The position numbers were made by a program, and so were the translations under genes. From Streptomyces composti (GTDB lineage Bacteria > Actinomycetota > Actinomycetes > Streptomycetales > Streptomycetaceae), in the NCBI RefSeq assembly GCF_012034205.1, contig NZ_JAATEM010000006.1:124001-188000 (forward strand): a stretch of DNA of 64,000 nucleotides. The letters are read 5' to 3'. Numbering within the stretch: position 1 is the first letter of the stretch; each line of letters starts with the position of its first letter. This document shows, in pieces, positions 35,878 to 44,470 of this stretch. The notes under the pieces were generated by a model. It was not told the DNA's origin, did not search any database, and was given only the letters and a program-made list of their open reading frames with translations.

Positions 35878-37086
35878 TCAGGCGGCGATCGGGGTGTAGA
35901 CGGAGTTCTTCTGGGCGCTCTCCTCCACCGCCGCCAGTACGCGCTGCACCTGCAGCCCGTCGGCGAAGGAGGGTTCGGGCGTGCGCCCGTCGGCGATCGC
36001 GTGGACCAGGTCGCGGGCCTGGTGCACGAAGGTGTGCTCGTAGCCGAGTCCGTGGCCCGGCGGCCACCAGGCCTCCAGGTAGGGGTGATCGGGTTCGGTG
36101 ACCAGGATGCGGCGGAAGCCGGCGTGCGTGCCGGGTTCGGTGCCGTCGTGGTACTCCAGCTCGTTGAGCCGCTCCAGGTCGAAGGCGAGGGAGCCGCGGT
36201 CGCCGTTGAGCTCCAGGCGCAGGGCGTTCTTGCGGCCGGTGGCGTACCGGGTGGCCTCGAAGGTGGCGACGGCGCCGGAGGCGAAGCGGGCGGTGAACAC
36301 GGCGGCGTCGTCGACGGTGACCTCGCCGGTGCCGGCGGCGGAGACGGCGGCGAGGCCGCTGCTGGGCGCGGTGGGCAGCGGGCGCTGCTTGACGAAGGTC
36401 TCGGTGAGCGCGGACACGCCCGCCAGGCGCTCGCCCGCGACGTGCTGGGCCAGGTCCACGATGTGCGCTCCGAGGTCGCCCAGCGAGCCGGAGCCGGCCC
36501 GTTCGCGGCGCAGCCGCCAGGTGAGCGGGAACTGCGGGTCCACGAGCCAGTCCTGAAGGTACGTCACGCGCACGTGGCGCAGGGTGCCGATGCGGCCCTC
36601 GGCGACCATCCGCCGGGCCAGTGCGGTGGCCGGGACGCGCCGGTAGTTGAAGCCGACCATCGCCACCTGGCCGCGTCCCGCGGCCTCCTCGGCGGCCCGG
36701 GTCATCTCCTCGGCCTCGGCGACGGTGTTGGCGAGGGGCTTCTCGCACAGCACGTGCTTGCCGGCGGCGAGGGCGGCCAGCGCGATCTCGGCGTGGCTGT
36801 CGCCCGGGGTGCAGATGTCGACGAGGTCGACGTCGTCGCGTTCCACCAGGGCACGCCATTCGGTCTCGGTCGCCGCCCAGCCGTGCCGGTCGGCCGCCGC
36901 TTGCACGGCGTCGGCGTTCCGGCCGCAGATCACGGCCAGTTCGGGGCTCAGCGGCAGGTCGAAGACGCGGCCCGCGGTGCGCCATCCCTGGGAGTGGGCG
37001 GCGCCCATGAACGCGTAGCCGACCATGCCGACACGCAGCGGCGGCTTCCCCGTGTCCGCCCCTGCTGACGCTTGCGGCTGTGCCAT
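35878..37086 (-). CDS. Gfo/Idh/MocA-family NAD(P)-dependent sugar dehydrogenase
   Basis: 402 residues from ATG rc 37084-37086, behind GAGGAGGAC. Rossmann fold at residues 18-140 with LRVGMVGYAFMGAAHSQGW as the nucleotide loop, VDLVDICTPGDSHAEIALAAL, and the conserved catalytic Lys in KHVLCEKPLANTVAEA. The C-terminal half is the substrate domain with GDLGAHIVDLAQ. Enzymes of this family oxidise sugars or cyclitols, often at C3. With the TIM-barrel enzyme it would convert the imported sugar. A 239-bp gap separates it from the binding-protein gene; that gap is GC-rich with hairpins and no clear gene. Confidence 0.9.
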   Translation of the reverse strand: MAQPQASAGADTGKPPLRVGMVGYAFMGAAHSQGWRTAGRVFDLPLSPELAVICGRNADAVQAAADRHGWAATETEWRALVERDDVDLVDICTPGDSHAEIALAALAAGKHVLCEKPLANTVAEAEEMTRAAEEAAGRGQVAMVGFNYRRVPATALARRMVAEGRIGTLRHVRVTYLQDWLVDPQFPLTWRLRRERAGSGSLGDLGAHIVDLAQHVAGERLAGVSALTETFVKQRPLPTAPSSGLAAVSAAGTGEVTVDDAAVFTARFASGAVATFEATRYATGRKNALRLELNGDRGSLAFDLERLNELEYHDGTEPGTHAGFRRILVTEPDHPYLEAWWPPGHGLGYEHTFVHQARDLVHAIADGRTPEPSFADGLQVQRVLAAVEESAQKNSVYTPIAA

Positions 37087-37325
37087 GCGGATGTCCTCCT
37101 CGTCGTCGTGTCGGGCGGGGACGGCTCCCCGCCCGGGTCCGTCTGACGCGCCCCCGTGTCCGCCCGGAGGGCGGCCCTCGCAGGGCGGGCGGGGGCCGGC
37201 AGACAGGCCCCAGGGGGTGTGCGCGGCTCGCGTGGTGCGCCGGCGGCTCACCGGCGCGGGCCGCACACCGTCTCCCGGGGGCGGGCCCCGCCCGGTGGGC
37301 TGGTCAGGCCCGTGGGCCGGGGCTC

Positions 37326-38378
37326 CTACTTGAAGCCGGTGGACATGTACTGATCGACGTTGGTCTTGTCGACGACGGCCGAGTAGAGGGTGATCGACGC
37401 CGGGATCTCGTACTCGGCGAGGCCGCCGACGCCCTTGCTCTGGCCGAGAGCGCGGGCGAGGTCGATCGCGGAGGCGGCCATGGTCGGCGGGTACAGGACG
37501 GTGGCCTTGAGCACCCCGTTGTCGGCCTTGATGGCCTGGAAGGCGGAGAGCGCGCCGGCGCCGCCGACCATCAGGAAGTCGTCCCGCCCGGCCTGCTCGA
37601 TGGCGCGCAGCGCGCCCACGCCCTGGTCGTCGTCGTGGTTCCACAGCGCGTCGAACTCGGGCTGCGCCTGGAGCAGCTGGGCCATCTTGGCCTGGCCGGA
37701 CTCGACGGTGAACTCGGCGGCCTGGCGGGCGACCTTCTTGATGTTGGGGTAGTTCTTCAGGGCGTCGTCGAAGCCCTGGGTGCGCTGCTTGGTGAGCTCC
37801 AGGTTGTCCAGGCCGGCGAGTTCGATGACCCGGGCGTTCTTCTTGTCCTTGAGCTTCTCGCCGATGTAGTGGCCGGCGTTGAGGCCCATGCCGTAGTTGT
37901 CGCCGCCGATCCAGCAGCGGTAGGCCTGCGGGGAGTTGAAGATGCGGTCCAGGTTGATCACGGGTATGCCGGCCCGCATCGCCTTCAGACCGACCTGGGT
38001 GAGCGCCTTGCCGTCGGCCGGCAGGATCACCAGGACGTCGACCTTCTTGTTGATCAGGGTCTCGATCTGGCCGATCTGCTGGGCGGTGTCGTTGGAGCCC
38101 TCGGTGATCTCCAGGGTGACGTCGGAGTACTTCTCGGCGCGCTTCTTGGCGTTGTCGTTGATGGCGTTGAGCCAGCCGTGGTCGGCCTGGGGGCCGGCGA
38201 AGCCGATGGTGACCGGCTTGCCGGGCTTGTCGTCGGCGGCGGGCTGGTCGTTCGCGGCCGGCTCGTCCTTGTCACTGGACTCGTTGCTCGTGCACCCGGT
38301 GAGGAAGGCACCGGCGGACACGGCGGCGGCTCCGAACAGGAGACCTCTGCGGCTCGCGAAAGGCATGTGCTCTGGCAT
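37326..38378 (-). CDS. Ribose-type sugar-binding lipoprotein of the ABC importer
   Basis: 350 residues. The lipoprotein signal has RR near the start (FASRRGLLFGAAAVSAGAF) and ends at FLTGC. The mature protein is a periplasmic-binding fold of the RbsB/XylF group: VTIGFAGPQADHGWLNAIND, GQIETLINKKVDVLVILPADG, GIPVINLDRIF, FDALWNHDDDQGVGALRA. It captures the sugar outside the cell for the permease and ATPase encoded just upstream in the same operon. Starts at ATG rc 38376-38378. Confidence 0.93.
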   Translation of the reverse strand: MPEHMPFASRRGLLFGAAAVSAGAFLTGCTSNESSDKDEPAANDQPAADDKPGKPVTIGFAGPQADHGWLNAINDNAKKRAEKYSDVTLEITEGSNDTAQQIGQIETLINKKVDVLVILPADGKALTQVGLKAMRAGIPVINLDRIFNSPQAYRCWIGGDNYGMGLNAGHYIGEKLKDKKNARVIELAGLDNLELTKQRTQGFDDALKNYPNIKKVARQAAEFTVESGQAKMAQLLQAQPEFDALWNHDDDQGVGALRAIEQAGRDDFLMVGGAGALSAFQAIKADNGVLKATVLYPPTMAASAIDLARALGQSKGVGGLAEYEIPASITLYSAVVDKTNVDQYMSTGFK

Positions 38379-38395
38379 GGCGGTGAACCCTTTCC

Positions 38396-39418
38396 TCAGG
38401 TCGTGCTCGCGGTACGGCGCTGGACCAGCACGGCGGCGACGATGATCGCTCCCTTGGCGATCTGCTGGACGTCGCTCTGCAGGTTGTTCAGGGCGAAGAT
38501 GTTGGTGATGGTGGTGAAGATCAGGACGCCGAGGACGGAGCCGACGATGGTGCCGCGGCCCCCGGTGAGCAGGGTGCCGCCGATGATCGCGGCGGCGATG
38601 GCGTCGAGTTCGTAGAGGTTGCCGTTGGTGTTCTGACCGGAGCCGGACAGGACGATCAGCAGGAAGGCCGCGATGCCGCAGCACAGCCCGGACAGCAGGT
38701 AGAGATAGAGCCGCTGGCGGCGGACGTCGATGCCCGCCAGCCGGGCGGCCTCCGCGTTGCCGCCGACGGCGACGGTGCGGCGGCCGAAGGTGGTCCGGTT
38801 CAGCAGCAGCCAGCCGATGACGGTGACCACGCCGAACACCAGCACCAGCGGCGGGACGCCGAGCACATAGGCGTCGCGTTCGCCGAGGTCGAGGACGCTG
38901 GGGACGGTGACGACCTGGGTGCGTCCCTCGGTGATCTGCAGGGCGAGACCGCGGGCCGAGGCGAGCATCGCGAGCGTGGCGATGAACGGGACCATGCCTC
39001 CGTAGGCGATGAGCACCCCGTTGACCAGTCCGCAGCCGACGCCGACCGCGATCGAGGTGAACAGGATGCCGCCGAACCCGTACTCCTGGGTGGCCACGGT
39101 GGTGGCCCACACCGAGGCGAGGGCGACGATCGCGCCGACCGACAGGTCGATGCCGCCGGAGGTGATGACGAAGGTCATGCCGACGGTGACCACGCCGATG
39201 ACCGACGCCTGGGTGAGGACGAGCTGCAGATTGCGGGTGTCGAGGAACTGGTCCGGTTTGGTGATGCCGCCGATCAGCACGAGCACGGCGAGCACGCCGA
39301 GCAGCGACAGGGTGCGGACGTCGGCGCGGGACCACACGGCGCGCCAGGCGGGCGCCTGGCCGGCCGGCGGGACCTTGCCGGTTCTGTCGTCCCGCGGCGG
39401 GGAGACGGGCTGCGTCAT
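38396..39418 (-). CDS. Ribose-type ABC importer permease
   Basis: 340 residues with about nine membrane helices; RbsC/XylH family. Marks: TRNLQLVLTQASVIGVVTVGMTFVIT, SGGIDLSVGAIVALAS, TFGRRTVAVGGNAEAARLAGI and GRGTIVGSVLGVLIF. It would form the membrane channel as a dimer. Its ATG (rc 39416-39418) overlaps the ATPase stop (ATGA), and the binding-protein gene follows 17 bp downstream. Confidence 0.93.
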   Translation of the reverse strand: MTQPVSPPRDDRTGKVPPAGQAPAWRAVWSRADVRTLSLLGVLAVLVLIGGITKPDQFLDTRNLQLVLTQASVIGVVTVGMTFVITSGGIDLSVGAIVALASVWATTVATQEYGFGGILFTSIAVGVGCGLVNGVLIAYGGMVPFIATLAMLASARGLALQITEGRTQVVTVPSVLDLGERDAYVLGVPPLVLVFGVVTVIGWLLLNRTTFGRRTVAVGGNAEAARLAGIDVRRQRLYLYLLSGLCCGIAAFLLIVLSGSGQNTNGNLYELDAIAAAIIGGTLLTGGRGTIVGSVLGVLIFTTITNIFALNNLQSDVQQIAKGAIIVAAVLVQRRTASTT

Positions 39419-40932
39419 GACGCCGGGCTTCCTTCCATGACCAGGTCGAGTACACGGTGTTCGTCGAGCTCACGGGCGGGGGCGGTGTGGACGACCCGGC
39501 CCTCGCGCAGCACGAGCACACGGTCGGCGAGGCCGAGCACCTCGGGGACCTCGCTGGAGACCAGCAGCACGGCGAGGCCCTCGTCCGCCAGCCGGCGGAC
39601 CACCGCGTACAGTTCGGCGCGGGCGCCGACGTCGACGCCGCGGGTGGGTTCGTCCAGCAGCAGCACCCGGCAGCCGCGCAGCAGCCAGCGGGCGAGCACG
39701 GCCTTCTGCTGGTTGCCGCCGGACAGGGTGCGCACGGGCACGTCCGGGTTGTCGGGGCGCAGGGACAGCTCGCGGGTGGCGGCGCGGGCCGCGCCGAGTT
39801 CGGCGCCGCGGTCGATCCAGCCGGCGCGCGAGAAGCGGGACATGGAGGAGACCGACACATTGCGGGTGACGGACTCCAGCATCAGCAGCGCCTGCGCCTT
39901 GCGCTCCTCGGGGGCGAGACCGACCCCGGCGCGCACGGCGGCGCGCACGCTGCCTGGTTTGAGCGGCTTGCCGTCGACGAGGACGCGTCCGGTGTCGGGG
40001 CGGCGGGCGCCGTAGACGGTCTCCAGGATCTCGGAGCGTCCGGACCCGACCAGCCCGGCGAGCCCGACGATCTCCCCGGCCCGCACCTGGAGGTCCAGCG
40101 GCTCGAACTCGCCCTGCCGGGAGAGCTTCTCGACGGTGAGCACGGGGGCGGTCTCGGGGGCGGAGGAGGGCCGCTCGGGGAAGACGTACTCCACGTTGCG
40201 GCCGGTCATCAGCGACACCACCTCACGGGTGGGCGTGGACTTGGCGGGCAGTCCGACGGCGACCGCCCGGCCGTCCTTCAGCACGGTCACCCGGTCGCCG
40301 ATGCGCCGGATCTCCTCGAGCCGGTGGGAGATGTAGACGACGGCGACTCCGTCGGCGGTGAGGTCGCCGACGATGCGGAAGAGGTTGTCGACCTCGTCCG
40401 GGTCCAGGGCTGCGGACGGCTCGTCCATCACGATCAGCCGCACGTCGTGGGAGAGCGCCCGCGCCATGGACACGATCTGCTGCTGGGCGGCGGACAACTC
40501 CCCCACCAGCCGGGCGGGATCGATCTCCGGATGCCCGAGCCGCTTGAGCAGCCCGGCGGTCGCCTCCCTGGCGGCCCGGCCGCGGACGACGAAGCCCGCG
40601 GCCGTGGGCTCGTGACCGAGGTGCACGTTCTCGGCGACCGACATGTGCTCCACCAGGTCGAGTTCCTGGTAGATGGTGGCGATGCCGAGGCGCATGGCGG
40701 CGATCGGGGAACGCAGCGTGACCTCCTCGCCGCGCCAGCGGATGGTGCCGGTGTCGGGCTGGTGGGCTCCGGCCAGCACCTTGATCAGGGTGGACTTGCC
40801 GGCGCCGTTCTGGCCCAGCAGGCAGTGCACCTCGCCGGCCTGGACGTCGAGGTCGACGCCGTCCAGGGCCCGGACGCCGGGGAACGACTTGGTGATGCCG
40901 GACATGCTGAGCAGCGGTGGTTCGGGTGCCAT
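39415..40932 (-). CDS. Ribose-type ABC importer ATPase (double domain)
   Basis: 505 residues with two ATPase domains, like RbsA. Domain 1: Walker A GQNGAGKSTLIKV (about residue 40), signature LSAAQQQIVSMARAL, Walker B LIVMDEPSAAL. Domain 2: GLVGSGRSEILE, signature LSGGNQQKAVLARWL, VLLLDEPTRGVDVGA. The first domain has LSAAQ rather than LSGGQ, which is normal for this subfamily. Starts at ATG rc 40930-40932. It is first in the sugar operon, which probably runs to the giant ThuA gene. Confidence 0.94.
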   Translation of the reverse strand: MAPEPPLLSMSGITKSFPGVRALDGVDLDVQAGEVHCLLGQNGAGKSTLIKVLAGAHQPDTGTIRWRGEEVTLRSPIAAMRLGIATIYQELDLVEHMSVAENVHLGHEPTAAGFVVRGRAAREATAGLLKRLGHPEIDPARLVGELSAAQQQIVSMARALSHDVRLIVMDEPSAALDPDEVDNLFRIVGDLTADGVAVVYISHRLEEIRRIGDRVTVLKDGRAVAVGLPAKSTPTREVVSLMTGRNVEYVFPERPSSAPETAPVLTVEKLSRQGEFEPLDLQVRAGEIVGLAGLVGSGRSEILETVYGARRPDTGRVLVDGKPLKPGSVRAAVRAGVGLAPEERKAQALLMLESVTRNVSVSSMSRFSRAGWIDRGAELGAARAATRELSLRPDNPDVPVRTLSGGNQQKAVLARWLLRGCRVLLLDEPTRGVDVGARAELYAVVRRLADEGLAVLLVSSEVPEVLGLADRVLVLREGRVVHTAPARELDEHRVLDLVMEGSPAS

Positions 40933-40971
40933 GCGGACTTCCCCTCGGCGGACGTTCGGGCCGGTGTCAGG

Positions 40972-41109
40972 GCGTGCTCGGTGGAGCGGTGTCGGCGTGC
41001 TCGGTCGTGACGTTGACTGTGCGTTCGGTCGGACGTTGTCTGTGTGCTCGGACGGGCGTTGCCTGTGCGCTCAGTCGGACGCTGTCTGTGTGCTCGGACG
41101 GACGTGTCG
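40972..41109. repeat. 23-bp tandem repeat, about six copies, upstream of the ABC operon
   Basis: Units start at 40972, 40995, 41018, 41041, 41064 and 41087 with an exact 23-bp period. Copies 3 and 5 (TGTGCGTTCGGTCGG type) resemble each other, and so do copies 4 and 6 (TGTGTGCTCGGACGG type), so the pattern also repeats every 46 bp. The array fills most of the 332-bp gap between the ROK gene and the ATPase gene and should lie in the operon's promoter or leader. No gene is seen in this gap. Confidence 0.88.
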
Positions 41110-41264
41110 GCTTCCCTGTACTGCTCTGTGATGCTCTGTGTGGTTCTGTCGGGTCTGCGGTCGGCTCGGTAGAACGTTGTCAGGGCAGGGCGGAGCGGCG
41201 TGGGGGGACGAGCGGTGGTGGTGCTGCGCGGTGCCGGCCGGGCCGGCGGTGGTGCGGTGCCCGG

Positions 41265-42455
41265 CTACGCGGGCGAGAACAGGTGGTCGCTGATGAGCCG
41301 GGCCGCGCCGATGACGCCGGCGGTGGGCCCCAGCTCGCCGAGGACGATGGGCAGGTTGCCGGTCGCCAGCGGCAGCGACTGGCGGTAGACCTGGGTGCGG
41401 ATGGCGGCGAGCAGGGTGTGACCGAGGCCGGTCACCCCGCCGCCGATCACCACGAGGCCCGGGTTGAAGAAGCTGACCAGGCCGGCGATGACCTGGCCGG
41501 TGCGGTTGCCGCCCTCGCGGATCAGGTCGAGGGAGGTGGCGTCCCCGGCGGCGGCCGCCGCGGCGACGTCGACGGCGGTGAGCGTGCCGTGGTTCTCCAG
41601 GCGGGCGGCGAGTTCCGGTGACCGGTTCTGCTGGGCGGCCTCCAGCGCGTCGCGGGCGAGGGCGGCGCCGGAGAAGTGGGCCTCCAGGCAGCCCCGGTTG
41701 CCGCAGGCGCACGGGTGGCCGTCGGGCACCGCCTGGATGTGCCCTATGTCGCCGGCGCTGCCCGTCGTACCGCGGTAGACCTCACCGCCGACGACGATGC
41801 CGCAGCCGATGCCGGTGCCGATCTTGACGCAGAGGAAGTCGGCGACGGTGCGGGCGACTCCGGCGTGCTGCTCGCCCATCGCCATCAGGTTCACGTCGTT
41901 GTCGACCATCACCGGGCAGCCGAGTTCCTGGCTGAGCGCCTCCCGTACGGGGAAGCCGTCCCAGCCGGGCATGATCGGCGGGGCCACCGGGACGCCCTCG
42001 GGGAACCGCACCGGTCCGGGGACGCCGATGCCGGCGCCGTCGAAGCCCTCGGCGAGCCCGGAGGCCTTGAGCTTGGCGGCCATGGACAGCACCTGCTCGA
42101 AGACCGCGACGGGCCCCTCCCGGACGTCCATGGGCTGGTTGATGTGCCCGAGGATCTCCAGTTCGGCGTTGGTGACGGCGACATCTATGGAGGTCGCGCC
42201 GATGTCGACGCCGAGGAACCGCAGATGCGGGTTGAGGCGGATGTTGTGCGACCTGCGGCCGCCGCGCGAGGCCGCGAGCCCGTCGGCCACCACCAGCTCC
42301 GTCTCCAGGAGCCGGTCCACCTCCACGGCCAGCTTCGACCGCGACAGGTCGACCTGGTCTCCCAGCTGGGCCCGGGAGTTGGGGCCGCCGTCCCGCAACA
42401 GCTTCAGCAGCCGGGCCTGATGGGCGTTCGCGGGTCGCGCCGTCATACGTCTCAC
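41265..42455 (-). CDS. ROK-family transcriptional regulator (NagC/XylR type)
   Basis: 396 residues. N-terminal winged helix (AHQARLLKLLRDGGPNSRAQLGDQ, LSRSKLAVEVDRLLE), then a sugar-kinase-like ROK domain: LGVDIGATSIDVAVTN, VMVDNDVNLMAMGEQ, IGTGIGCGIVVGG, and the zinc motif CACGNRGCLEA. A GTG start (rc 42453-42455) is chosen because GGGGAGGGG ends just before it; an ATG three codons in has no site at the right distance. It lies directly upstream of, and in line with, the sugar importer operon, so it most likely represses it and responds to the imported sugar. Confidence 0.92.
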   Translation of the reverse strand: MRRMTARPANAHQARLLKLLRDGGPNSRAQLGDQVDLSRSKLAVEVDRLLETELVVADGLAASRGGRRSHNIRLNPHLRFLGVDIGATSIDVAVTNAELEILGHINQPMDVREGPVAVFEQVLSMAAKLKASGLAEGFDGAGIGVPGPVRFPEGVPVAPPIMPGWDGFPVREALSQELGCPVMVDNDVNLMAMGEQHAGVARTVADFLCVKIGTGIGCGIVVGGEVYRGTTGSAGDIGHIQAVPDGHPCACGNRGCLEAHFSGAALARDALEAAQQNRSPELAARLENHGTLTAVDVAAAAAAGDATSLDLIREGGNRTGQVIAGLVSFFNPGLVVIGGGVTGLGHTLLAAIRTQVYRQSLPLATGNLPIVLGELGPTAGVIGAARLISDHLFSPA

Positions 42456-42525
42456 GAGCCCCTCCCCGCCTCGGTCGGCTGGCGTGCACCGGATTCCGGC
42501 CACCTGCGTGGCGCTTGCTTTCGGA

Positions 42526-42590
42526 GGGAAAGTAGCAGCGGCTGCCGAGCGTGGGAAGAAGTCTCGCAGGAATTGCCCCCTACTTTTTCC
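42526..42590. promoter_or_regulatory. Inverted pair of GGRAAAGTAG half-sites, possible ROK operator
   Basis: GGGAAAGTAG (42526-42535) and CTACTTTTTCC (42580-42590, the reverse of GGAAAAAGTAG) face each other with 44 bp between. They stand out as AT-rich islands in GC-rich DNA, upstream of the ROK gene on the minus strand, 70 bp or more from its start. Autoregulation by the ROK protein is the simplest reading. This is the main content of the 323-bp gap before the kinase gene. Confidence 0.45.
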
Positions 42591-42778
42591 ACTCAGAGGA
42601 CAAAGACGGTCCGCCGGCCCGGTCCGGACGGACGGAAACCCGCGAACTACGGGCCGGTACGGGTGAGTACGCCCACCCCCGCAACCGTGCGCACCGCAGA
42701 AGTGTCTGAGGTCGCGAGGGCCGGGTGCCGCGGAGTGCGTGAGACCTCCGGGCGACGGCCGGCCCCGGGGAGAGACCG

Positions 42779-44470
42779 ATGAGCACATGGACGGTGCCCG
42801 GATACACCGAGTCGCTGGAACTCGGGTCCGGGGCGAGCGGGCGGGTGGTCCTCGCCCTCCACGAGGGGACCGGCGTCCCCGTCGCGGTGAAGTACCTCAG
42901 TGAGTCCCTGCGCAGCCGCCCGGACTTCGTGCGGGACTTCCGTGCGGAGGCCCGGCTGCTCGCCGGCCTGGACAGCCCTCATGTCGCCGGGCTGTACGAG
43001 TACGTGGAGAGCCCGGACGGCGCCGCCATCGTGATGGAGCTGGTCGACGGCGTCTCCCTGCGCACGGTGCTGTCCCGGCAGGGCTCGCTGGCCGCCGAGG
43101 CGGCGCTGGTGGTCCTCAAGGGCTCGCTGCTCGGCCTCGCCGACGCACACCGGGTGGGCGTGGTGCACCGCGACTACAAGCCGGAGAACGTCCTGGTGGA
43201 CCCCGCGGGCCTGTCGAAGCTGGTGGACTTCGGCATCGCCGTGAACTCGGGGACCCGGGGCGGCGTGGCCGGAACCCCCTCCTACATGGCGCCCGAGCAG
43301 TGGCGCGGCGACCCGGCCTCCCCGTCCACCGACGTGTACGCCGCCACGGCCACCTTCTTCGAGTGCCTGACCGGCCACAAGCCCTACCCGGGCGGCAACA
43401 TCGCCGAACTCGCGCTGCGGCACACCGAGGCGCCGGTGCCCGAGGAGGACGTGCCGGAACCGGTACGGCCGCTGGTGCGGCGGGGTCTGGCGAAGGACCC
43501 GGCGCAACGGCCGGACGACGCGCGGGCGTTCGTCACCGAGCTGGAGGCGGTTGCCGTCGCCGCGTACGGGGAGGACTGGGAGGAACGCGGCCGGGGCAGG
43601 CTGGCCGCGCTGGTGGCGCTGCTCGCCCTGCTGCTCCCCTCGGCCCGCACGGACCCGCGCTCGGTGACCGACACCGCGCACACCGTGCTCCGGCCCGAGC
43701 CCCGCCCGGTCCGGGCGCGGGAGTGGCTGCCCACCGGCCCCGGCGTGGTCGTGGCCGCCGCCGCGGCGGTCATGGCGATCGTGCTGGCCCACAGCGCGCC
43801 CGCCGCCGGCCCTGACGCACGGAAGGCGGCCGAGGCCTTCGCCACCACCAGCGCCCGGCCCGGCATCACCGCGGGCCCCGTGCCCGGCCCGGATGCCGCC
43901 ACCACTCCCCCGGCGCCCGGCACGTCCGGCGCACCGTCCGCCGGCTCCGGCAGCCCGTCGGACGCGGCCACGTCCCCGGCGGCGGACGAGGACGGGGACG
44001 TGGCCCCGGAGACGGACGCAGACACCGGCACCGATACCGGCGGCCCGGGCGACGGCACCGCGCCGGAACCCCCCACCGGCCCCGGGGACGGCACGCCCCC
44101 GTCGGCTGAGGAGCCCCCGTCCGACCCGGATCCGGAGCCCGAGGCTCCGGCCGTGAAGGACATCTCCGTCACCGACTTCCGGCAGACGGGGACCGACACC
44201 GCGACGGTCACCGTCACCGTCCACACCGACGGTCCCGGACCGGTGTCGGTCACGCTCGACTGGTTCACCGGCGACGCGGCCGGGGGTCCCGGCACGGCCG
44301 ACGGTGCCCAGGTCTTCCAGCGCAGCGGCGCCACCCAGTACACGATCACCGCCCCGCACACCTTCCAGAACCGGGCCTGCTACTGGACGGTGCGGGCCTC
44401 GACCCGCCCCGCGCCGGCCGACGGCGGCGCCTCGCAGCAACTGCTCACCAAGCGGTGTGATCTGCGATGA
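42779..44470 (+). CDS. Membrane-anchored Ser/Thr protein kinase
   Basis: 563 residues. Kinase domain (about 1-260): LGSGASGRVV glycine loop, VAVKY with the ATP Lys, the catalytic loop HRDYKPENVL, DFGIAV, and GTPSYMAPEQW. The Leu of HRDLKPEN is Tyr here. A membrane segment lies near 325-345 (VVVAAAAAVMAIVLA). An outer Pro/Asp/Glu/Gly-rich stalk of about 120 residues follows, then a small beta-domain with VTVTVHTDGPGPVSVTLDW and a Cys pair. There are no PASTA repeats, so its ligand is not peptidoglycan in the usual way. It overlaps the next gene by ATGA. Confidence 0.93.
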   Translation: MSTWTVPGYTESLELGSGASGRVVLALHEGTGVPVAVKYLSESLRSRPDFVRDFRAEARLLAGLDSPHVAGLYEYVESPDGAAIVMELVDGVSLRTVLSRQGSLAAEAALVVLKGSLLGLADAHRVGVVHRDYKPENVLVDPAGLSKLVDFGIAVNSGTRGGVAGTPSYMAPEQWRGDPASPSTDVYAATATFFECLTGHKPYPGGNIAELALRHTEAPVPEEDVPEPVRPLVRRGLAKDPAQRPDDARAFVTELEAVAVAAYGEDWEERGRGRLAALVALLALLLPSARTDPRSVTDTAHTVLRPEPRPVRAREWLPTGPGVVVAAAAAVMAIVLAHSAPAAGPDARKAAEAFATTSARPGITAGPVPGPDAATTPPAPGTSGAPSAGSGSPSDAATSPAADEDGDVAPETDADTGTDTGGPGDGTAPEPPTGPGDGTPPSAEEPPSDPDPEPEAPAVKDISVTDFRQTGTDTATVTVTVHTDGPGPVSVTLDWFTGDAAGGPGTADGAQVFQRSGATQYTITAPHTFQNRACYWTVRASTRPAPADGGASQQLLTKRCDLR

